From CATQHB01 sp965262595 (lineage in GTDB: Bacteria; Chloroflexota; Dehalococcoidia; Lucifugimonadales; UBA3495), in contig OZ253548.1 in the NCBI GenBank assembly GCA_965262595.1, positions 1,178,001 through 1,242,000 on the forward strand: a DNA stretch of 64,000 nucleotides, read 5' to 3'. Position 1 is the stretch's first letter; each line of letters begins with the position of its first letter. Both the position numbers and the translations under genes were made by a program. Below are positions 58,461 to 64,000 of this stretch, piece after piece. The notes beneath the pieces are model-generated. The model had not been told where the DNA came from. It did no database searches and saw only the letters and a list, made by a program, of their open reading frames with translations.

Positions 58461-60092
58461 GTGAAAAGCGACTTTTTGATAGCGTTGACCCAATTGGCCG
58501 CGGAGCGTCATCTACCCAAGGAACAAGTGCTTCAAGCAATTGAGGTAGCCTTGTCGTCAGCTTTTAAGAAAGACAACCCGGCGTCGGGGCAAAACATCAC
58601 TGTCACCCTTAACCCCAATACCGGGGACGTAAGCGTTTTCGCCCTGAAAACGGTCGTCGAAGATGTGGAAGACCCTACTCGGGAAATCGGTCTCAATGAA
58701 GCCATGTCCATCAAGCGGAACGTGGCCTTGGGAGATGAGGTCGCCGCCGCCGAGCCACTACCCCACAATGCCAGCCGAATCGCCGCCCAGACGGCGAAAC
58801 AGGTGGTTCTACAGCGCCTTCGTGAAGCGGAGCGGGAACTGCTCTATCAAGAGTTCCTGCAGCACCGGGATGACATCATAACCGGCGTGGTGGAACAGCT
58901 TGAGCCCAACCGGAACGTCATTCTGGATATGGGCCGGGCCCAGGCTATCATGCCCGCCGATGAGCAAGTGCCCACGGAAAGGTACAAGAAGGGACAGCGC
59001 ATCAAGGTTTTCGTGCTGGATGTGCGAAGCGGCCCCAAGGGGCCGGAGATCCTGGTATCTCGCAGCGACCGGAATATGTTGAAGCGGCTCTTCGAGATTG
59101 AAGTGCCGGAAGTTTATAATGGCACCGTGGAAATCAAGGCCATTTCTCGGGATGCCGGTTTTCGCAGCAAGGTGGCCGTACATTCCACGCAGGACGGCGT
59201 TGACCCGGTGGGCGCCTGCATTGGATTGCGCGGCAACCGTATCCAGAGCATCGTCAACGAACTTCAAGGGGAGAAGATTGACGTGGTGCCCTGGGAGCCG
59301 GACCCCAAGGGTTTCATCGCTAAAGCAATCAGTCCGTCCGAGGTGGTTCACGTTGAGTTGGCCCCGGCAGAGCAGACGGCGATTGTAGTTGTCCCTGACC
59401 GGCAGTTGTCTCTGGCCATTGGAAAAGAGGGTCAGAACGCCCGTCTGGCGGCCCGTCTGGTAGGCTGGCGGCTGGATATCAAAGGATTGACCGAATGGGA
59501 GGCAATCAAGGAAGCCCAGCAGCTACGATTGGAAGAGCAGCGTCGTCAGACGGCCTTGGCAGCGGCAGCAGCAGCGGCAATGGTAAGCGCCGCCGAACCC
59601 GAAACCGTAGTAGAAGAACTGGTGACCGCCGTAGCTGCGGTTGCGGAACCGGCAACCGCCGTTGTCCAAGCGGTAACGGAAATCCTTGAAGAAGCCGAAC
59701 CGGTTGCCGCTGCAGTAGAGGAGCCGGCCCCGGTTCAGGAAGTGGCTGTACCAGAAGCCCAGATCGATGAAGACGCAATGCTGGAAGCCTTGATTCAAGA
59801 AGAAGCGGAAGCTCAGCAAGGGGAGAACGAAGTCGTTGAGGGCCTCAGCATAGATGAATTGGCCGACTTTACCCTTGATTACGTCATCCAACAGGATGAG
59901 GAAGAGGAAGGGGAAGAGGAATTCTTCCCGGAATTACCCGACGCCCCCGTTCTCACCCCGGACGCCGGCAAGATTCGCTTTGCCGAGGATATTGTCGGAG
60001 AATCCCGAGGTGGGGCACGCACCGGGCGCCGACGTCGAGCCGCCGGAGCGACGGCAAACCGGGGCCCGCGACGTGGCGGCGGAGGCCGTTAA
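58461..60092 (+). CDS. nusA: Transcription elongation/termination factor NusA
   Basis: About 543 residues. The N-domain starts VKSDFLIALTQLAAERHLPKEQVLQAIEVAL, followed by the S1 domain (about 130-200, ILDMGRAQAIMPADEQ), then the two KH domains (HSTQDGVDPVGACIGLRGNRIQSIVNEL and AIGKEGQNARLAARLVGWRLDIK). Residues from about 360 on are an unusual Ala/Glu/Val-rich tail ending in an Arg/Gly-rich GRRRRAAGATANRGPRRGGG stretch. I start at GTG 58461, preceded by 'ggggag'; the frame opens at 58383. NusA binds RNA polymerase and nut RNA. No rimP precedes it. Confidence 0.95.
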   Translation: MKSDFLIALTQLAAERHLPKEQVLQAIEVALSSAFKKDNPASGQNITVTLNPNTGDVSVFALKTVVEDVEDPTREIGLNEAMSIKRNVALGDEVAAAEPLPHNASRIAAQTAKQVVLQRLREAERELLYQEFLQHRDDIITGVVEQLEPNRNVILDMGRAQAIMPADEQVPTERYKKGQRIKVFVLDVRSGPKGPEILVSRSDRNMLKRLFEIEVPEVYNGTVEIKAISRDAGFRSKVAVHSTQDGVDPVGACIGLRGNRIQSIVNELQGEKIDVVPWEPDPKGFIAKAISPSEVVHVELAPAEQTAIVVVPDRQLSLAIGKEGQNARLAARLVGWRLDIKGLTEWEAIKEAQQLRLEEQRRQTALAAAAAAAMVSAAEPETVVEELVTAVAAVAEPATAVVQAVTEILEEAEPVAAAVEEPAPVQEVAVPEAQIDEDAMLEALIQEEAEAQQGENEVVEGLSIDELADFTLDYVIQQDEEEEGEEEFFPELPDAPVLTPDAGKIRFAEDIVGESRGGARTGRRRRAAGATANRGPRRGGGGR

Positions 60093-60140
60093 CTGCACAA
60101 TCTCTTACCCTTTATATTTCCTCCGGCAAAGGTGTGACAC

Positions 60141-60437
60141 TTGGCCAAAATTCGGCATGTGCCAGAACGTCGGTGCGTTGCCTGCGGCCAAAGGGCCCCC
60201 AAGCGGGACCTGACCCGTATCGTTCGCACCCCGCAAAGTACGGTCCAACCCGACTCCACCGGTAAAGCCGCCGGGCGTGGAGCTTATCTCTGCGCTTCCT
60301 ACGATTGTTGGGAAAAAGGTGTCCGCAAAGGCGGCCTGGAACGCGGTCTGCAAATATCAGTCTCCACCCCGGACCGGGAAGCCTTATTGAACTACTACCG
60401 GGAACAGGTAGCCGAATTGACATCATTGGAGCAATAA
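60141..60437 (+). CDS. rnpM: RNase P modulator RnpM (YlxR/DUF448)
   Basis: 98 residues of the YlxR family: HVPERRCVACGQRAPKRDLTRIV and GRGAYLCASYDCWEKGVRKGGLERGL are the conserved halves. It binds RNase P RNA and lies in the nusA-infB operon in many bacteria. The start is TTG 60141, 49 bases after nusA, with 'aaggtgtg' upstream. Its stop is one base before the infB ATG. Confidence 0.92.
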   Translation: MAKIRHVPERRCVACGQRAPKRDLTRIVRTPQSTVQPDSTGKAAGRGAYLCASYDCWEKGVRKGGLERGLQISVSTPDREALLNYYREQVAELTSLEQ

Positions 60438-60438
60438 T

Positions 60439-62271
60439 ATGACTACTGACGGACAATCTACCGTCGTAGATACCAGAACCAGTCCTGCCAGAACCGCCGG
60501 GGGAAGTCGGCGCGGCCCTTCCCGGACCCTGGTACTGCCGATGACCCTGAGCGTTAAGCACTTGTCGGAGCTCATTGACCAGAGCCAGGTGGAGGTTATC
60601 AAGCAATTGATGCGTAACGGCATCATGGCTTCCGTGAACAAGATTATCGACCATGAGGTGGCCGCTCTGGTAACCGCCGCCTATGGCATTCGGACTCGGG
60701 TAGCGGAGCCTGAAGAAGAGAAGGGCGCACTGCATGGGGAAGGGAAGAGCGATGGAGAGGACGCCGACCTGATTGCGCGTCCTCCGGTGGTTACTATCCT
60801 GGGCCACGTTGACCATGGCAAGACCAGCCTCCTTGACTCAATCCGAGACGCCCATGTAGCCGACCGGGAAATCGGCGGCATTACACAGCACATTGGCGCC
60901 TATCAGGTAGATTACAAGGGTCAGAAGATAACTTTCCTGGACACTCCGGGGCATGCGGCCTTCACTTCTATCCGATCCCGGGGAGCGCGGGTAACCGACA
61001 TTGCAGTGCTGGTGGTGGCCGCCGACGACGGCATCATGCCTCAAACCGAGGAGGCAATAGACCACGCCAAAGCGGCGGAGGTTCCAATCATCGTTGCTAT
61101 CAACAAGATGGACTTGCCTGGGGCCGACCCGGACCGGGTAATGCGCCAATTAAGCCAGCATAACCTGCTGGTCGAAGACTGGGGCGGCGATATAATCTCA
61201 GTACCCGTTTCCGCCCGCACCGGGGATGGCATTAATGACCTGCTGGAGAACCTGCTAGTGGTGGCCGAGATTGCCGAGCTTAAGGCAAACCCGTCCAGCC
61301 CGGCGAGCGGCGTTGTCATTGAAGCCCGGCTGGACCGCAAACGCGGCCCTACCGCAACTGTGTTAGTGCAGAGCGGTACTTTGAGAGTGGGAGACTATGT
61401 CGTTGCCGGCACTGCCTGGGGCCGGGTTAAAGCCCTTTCCAACGACCGCGGTCAGGTGATAAAGGAAGTAGTTCCTGGCGCACCCGCGGAGGTATTGGGA
61501 TTTGGGTTCCTTCCCGAGGCCGGAGACTTGATGGCCGTGGTCCCCAACGAGCGGACGGCGCGTTCAACTACCGGGGCGCGGGAACGGCTGAAGTCGTCCC
61601 AGCAATCCCAGGTTCGGGCATTGACTCTGGAAGAAGTGGTCAAGCAAATCGACGCCGGAGACATCAAGGAACTAAACCTGGTGCTTAAAGCGGACGTTCA
61701 AGGCAGCGTAGAAGCCGTTCGCCAGTCTCTGGAACGCCTGACCGACGCCGAGGCTAGAGTGCGCATTCTCCACGCCAGCAGCGGCAACGTCACCGAGTCC
61801 GACGTGCTGCTAGCCAGCGCATCAGACGCTATTGTCGTGGGATTTGCGGTCGGCGACGCAATTGGTGTTGAGCGGGTAGCCGAACGCATGGGTGTAGAAA
61901 TTCGCCACTACGACATCATCTACCAGATGATTGAGGATGTGGAGCAAGCGCTGCACGGCATGCTGGAACCTACCTTAACCGATATAATTCTGGGCCAGGC
62001 CGAAGTTCGCGAGATATTCTCCTCTCGCCGCAACGTGAATATCGCCGGCTGCCGGGTGCTCGACGGCCGGATAGTCCGGGGCGCCGCCATTCGTATCCTG
62101 CGCAAGGGTGAAGTGATTCAAGAAACCGGCATCAACAGCTTGCGTCACTTCCGGGAAGAAGTAAACGAGATTACCAACGGCATGGACTGCGGGATCTTGC
62201 TAACGGATTTCAACGACTTTGAAGTCGGAGACATATTGCAAGCCCACCGGCAGGAACGGAGACAACGTTAA
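60439..62271 (+). CDS. infB: Translation initiation factor IF-2
   Basis: 610 residues, shorter than many IF-2s because the N-terminal extension is small. The IF2-N module (LPMTLSVKHLSELIDQSQVEVIKQLMRNG) is followed by the G domain with G1 GHVDHGKTSLLD, G3 DTPGHAAF and G4 NKMD, then domains 2 to 4 including ADVQGSVEAVRQSLE and NVNIAGCRVLDGRI. It places fMet-tRNA on the 30S subunit. It is one base after rnpM. The ribosome-binding site 'ggag' sits within the rnpM end, suggesting translational coupling. Confidence 0.97.
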   Translation: MTTDGQSTVVDTRTSPARTAGGSRRGPSRTLVLPMTLSVKHLSELIDQSQVEVIKQLMRNGIMASVNKIIDHEVAALVTAAYGIRTRVAEPEEEKGALHGEGKSDGEDADLIARPPVVTILGHVDHGKTSLLDSIRDAHVADREIGGITQHIGAYQVDYKGQKITFLDTPGHAAFTSIRSRGARVTDIAVLVVAADDGIMPQTEEAIDHAKAAEVPIIVAINKMDLPGADPDRVMRQLSQHNLLVEDWGGDIISVPVSARTGDGINDLLENLLVVAEIAELKANPSSPASGVVIEARLDRKRGPTATVLVQSGTLRVGDYVVAGTAWGRVKALSNDRGQVIKEVVPGAPAEVLGFGFLPEAGDLMAVVPNERTARSTTGARERLKSSQQSQVRALTLEEVVKQIDAGDIKELNLVLKADVQGSVEAVRQSLERLTDAEARVRILHASSGNVTESDVLLASASDAIVVGFAVGDAIGVERVAERMGVEIRHYDIIYQMIEDVEQALHGMLEPTLTDIILGQAEVREIFSSRRNVNIAGCRVLDGRIVRGAAIRILRKGEVIQETGINSLRHFREEVNEITNGMDCGILLTDFNDFEVGDILQAHRQERRQR

Positions 62272-62329
62272 CCGCCTGTCGGTGAGTTTTCAGTCCCCAA
62301 TCCAGCTATTTTCTTCAGGGGAGTTTCGT

Positions 62330-62800
62330 ATGTCCCGACGGGCTGACCGCATCAATGGTCTTTTGCGCCAGGAAATCAGCCAATTGCTTTCCCGCGAAAT
62401 TAAAGACCCTCGGCTGTACGGAATCATCAGTATTACCCAGGTGCAGACCTCCAGCGATCTGCGCAATGCCCGGGTCTTTCTCAGCGTGATGGGAGACACG
62501 GAAACCAAGAAAACCGCCCTCGCTGGAATTCAATCGGCTGCAGCATTCCTGCGGCGGGAATTGAGGGACCGGGTAAAGCTGCGTTATGTTCCTTTCCTGA
62601 AATTCGCCCTGGACGAATCCATTGAAAACGCCGATGCCTTGCTGCGGATGATAGACGACCTGCAATCCGACCCAGACGTACCTCCGCAGCCCAGCAGGCC
62701 AACCACATTTTCCAAAAAGACCAAACCGGCGGCCAATGCCGATGTAGAAGCCTTACCCCAGTATGACGGCCCCTTGACTTTGCCGCCGAGCCGTTTCTAA
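62330..62800 (+). CDS. rbfA: 30S ribosome-binding factor RbfA
   Basis: 156 residues. SRRADRINGLLRQEISQLLSREIKDPRL and VFLSVMGDTETKKTALAGI are the KH-like RbfA fold, and RYVPFLKFALDESIENADALLRMID is its conserved end. It matures the 16S rRNA 5' region in cold or slow growth. The frame is open upstream into infB, but ATG 62330 after 'caggggag' fits the family. A 35-residue Pro/Lys-rich tail follows the domain. The stop lies three bases before truB. Confidence 0.94.
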   Translation: MSRRADRINGLLRQEISQLLSREIKDPRLYGIISITQVQTSSDLRNARVFLSVMGDTETKKTALAGIQSAAAFLRRELRDRVKLRYVPFLKFALDESIENADALLRMIDDLQSDPDVPPQPSRPTTFSKKTKPAANADVEALPQYDGPLTLPPSRF

Positions 62801-62803
62801 ATT

Positions 62804-63778
62804 ATGGCCGGGGGCAAGGGTAACACCGCGGTAGTGCATAACGGTTTCCTCAACTTCTACAAGCCCGTGGGTATGACTTCTATGGAAGCCCTGCGGCAAA
62901 TCAAACGGCTCACCGGACAACGGCAGAAAGTGGGGCACGGGGGAACCATGGACCCTCTGGCCCGGGGGGTGCTGCCCATCTGCTTCGGCCAGGCCACCCG
63001 CCTGATGGACTACGTAATCGACGGGGTCAAGCGCTACCGGGTGGATGTCAGGCTTGGCGCAAGCAGCACCACCTATGATTCCGAAGGCCAGATTACCGAA
63101 ACCGGCAACCCTGGCTCGCTGACTCAAAGCATGGTAGAACAGGCACTGCGGCCCTTCATCGGAGCAATTGAGCAAACACCGCCAATGTATAGCGCCATCA
63201 AGGTTGACGGGCAGCGGTTATATAAACTGGCCCGGGCCGGCGTGGAAGTGGAACGGGCCGCCCGCTCTGTAGAGATCTTCGACATCAGTTTAGTGGCTTT
63301 CGCCCTCCCGGTGGTAACGCTGGAAGTGGAATGCGGCCGTGGTGTTTATATCCGATCCCTGGCTCATGACTTGGGCCAGGCCCTGGGCTGCGGCGGCTAC
63401 GTCACCGACCTGGAGCGGCTCTATTGCGGCACTTTCCACGCCGATGACGGAATCTCTCTGGAAGACCTGACAATTTCCAGCGCCTCCGATCCAGCCGGTT
63501 GGCAGTCCCAATTGCACCCAATTGACCGGGTACTGCGGGGATTGCAGGCAATAAAAGTGGGACCACAGGCAGAGCAGCATCTACAACACGGCCAATCGTT
63601 TAGCCTGGGCTTCCTGGCGCCCGAAGCCGGCTACCTGGAGCAGTTCCGAGCCTACAGCGCCGACGGCAGGTTCCTCGCCTTGGTCCGTCACGACCGCCCC
63701 ACCAACTCCTGGCAGCCCCTCAAAGTCTTCCAGCTTGATACCCCTTCTCCCTACGCTACCGACGCCGCAGTTGCTTAA
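62804..63778 (+). CDS. truB: tRNA pseudouridine-55 synthase TruB
   Basis: 324 residues. FLNFYKPVGMTSMEALRQIK and VGHGGTMDPLARGVLPICFGQATRL contain the catalytic Asp in GTMDPLA; YRVDVRLGASSTTYDSEG, PPMYSAIKVDGQRLYKLAR and CGRGVYIRSLAHDLG follow, ending with a PUA-like region. It makes pseudouridine 55 in the T loop. It follows rbfA with a three-base gap, closing the translation operon in this window. Confidence 0.96.
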   Translation: MAGGKGNTAVVHNGFLNFYKPVGMTSMEALRQIKRLTGQRQKVGHGGTMDPLARGVLPICFGQATRLMDYVIDGVKRYRVDVRLGASSTTYDSEGQITETGNPGSLTQSMVEQALRPFIGAIEQTPPMYSAIKVDGQRLYKLARAGVEVERAARSVEIFDISLVAFALPVVTLEVECGRGVYIRSLAHDLGQALGCGGYVTDLERLYCGTFHADDGISLEDLTISSASDPAGWQSQLHPIDRVLRGLQAIKVGPQAEQHLQHGQSFSLGFLAPEAGYLEQFRAYSADGRFLALVRHDRPTNSWQPLKVFQLDTPSPYATDAAVA

Positions 63779-63915
63779 GGCGTAAACCCCGGGAAAAACG
63801 TTGTCTTATGAGCCCGGCCGCAACCTTTCTCAAGTCTAAGTTAAGGAAAAAGCGCCATACGGCGTAGAATGTCGGCTATCCAGGAAGAAATCTTTCAATT
63901 TGTCTGGGGTTTAGC

Positions 63916-63945
63916 TTGACAAAAGGTATGCGCCTTGTATATACA
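63916..63945 (+). promoter_or_regulatory. Sigma-70-like promoter at right edge
   Basis: Perfect TTGACA at 63916-63921 is followed after 16 bases by TATATA and after 18 by TATACA, with further AT-rich sequence (tatatgctagc) downstream. It lies about 140 bases after the truB stop and points out of the window, so it drives a gene not shown here. Confidence 0.7.
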
Positions 63946-64000
63946 TATTATATGCTAGCTTGGGCTTTCAGATAGCCATAAAGGTGAACGGTTACAGGGA

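Overview
The window looks like part of a bacterial chromosome, probably from an uncultivated Chloroflexota lineage, with Dehalococcoidia/SAR202-like as the best guess. This rests on gene content only: hydantoinase A/B, a luciferase-like monooxygenase, a GMC oxidoreductase, an SCP2-type thiolase, a mycobacterial-type CysM, several GTG/TTG starts, and short dispersed repeats with a 'cccttcgacaggc' core. No rRNA, tRNA or CRISPR array was found by reading. GC looks moderately high by eye, with one clearly AT-richer island at about 11.2-13.7 kb.

Layout. 1-7.4 kb: the 5' end of dnaN on the minus strand, an AlaX-type tRNA-editing hydrolase, a macrodomain protein, and a hydantoinase module (hyuA, PIG-L deacetylase, hyuB). 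7.5-11.1 kb: a minus-strand block of a Lin0512-family protein, fumarase and a GMC oxidoreductase. 11.2-13.6 kb: a type II restriction-modification island (controller protein, putative HNH-type endonuclease, convergent m5C methyltransferase). 13.8-19.9 kb: a TPP enzyme, a cobalamin riboswitch with terminator controlling bluB, a small helical protein, mtaB and a metallo-beta-lactamase-fold hydrolase. 20.5-27.9 kb: a voltage-gated-type K+ channel, gltX, glnS, and an alpha/beta-hydrolase-lspA-rluA-type operon in which LspA carries long disordered tails and a 12-bp microsatellite. 28-34.5 kb: threonine aldolase, an isochorismatase-fold protein without the usual Cys, a GIY-YIG protein, rarA, an LLM oxidoreductase and an acyl-CoA carboxylase beta subunit. 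34.9-41 kb: folP-folK, groL without groES, a dUTPase-like protein, queG and an EVE-domain protein. 41.4-47 kb: SCP2-type thiolase, HelD, YchF, a GNAT and a VOC protein.

47.1-53.4 kb carries the nickel-pincer-nucleotide (NPN) cofactor genes larE and larC on the plus strand. They face a minus-strand operon, larB-flippase-like-UbiA prenyltransferase-DUF362. No larA is present, so the client enzyme of the cofactor is open. 53.6-55.1 kb holds a HAD phosphatase and small membrane/hypothetical proteins.

55.2-58.0 kb is the most striking segment. An Rrf2 regulator with IscR-like cysteines is followed by an inverted repeat and then by thirteen head-to-tail copies of a 16-bp unit ending at the Shine-Dalgarno of a MoeB/ThiF-type E1 enzyme. 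A CysM-type (sulfur-carrier-dependent) cysteine synthase and a strong terminator follow. I infer a cysteine or Fe-S-responsive sulfur-assimilation unit with a tandem operator array. The window ends with a translation operon, nusA-rnpM-infB-rbfA-truB, driven by a good extended -10 promoter, and a sigma-70-like promoter firing out of the right edge.
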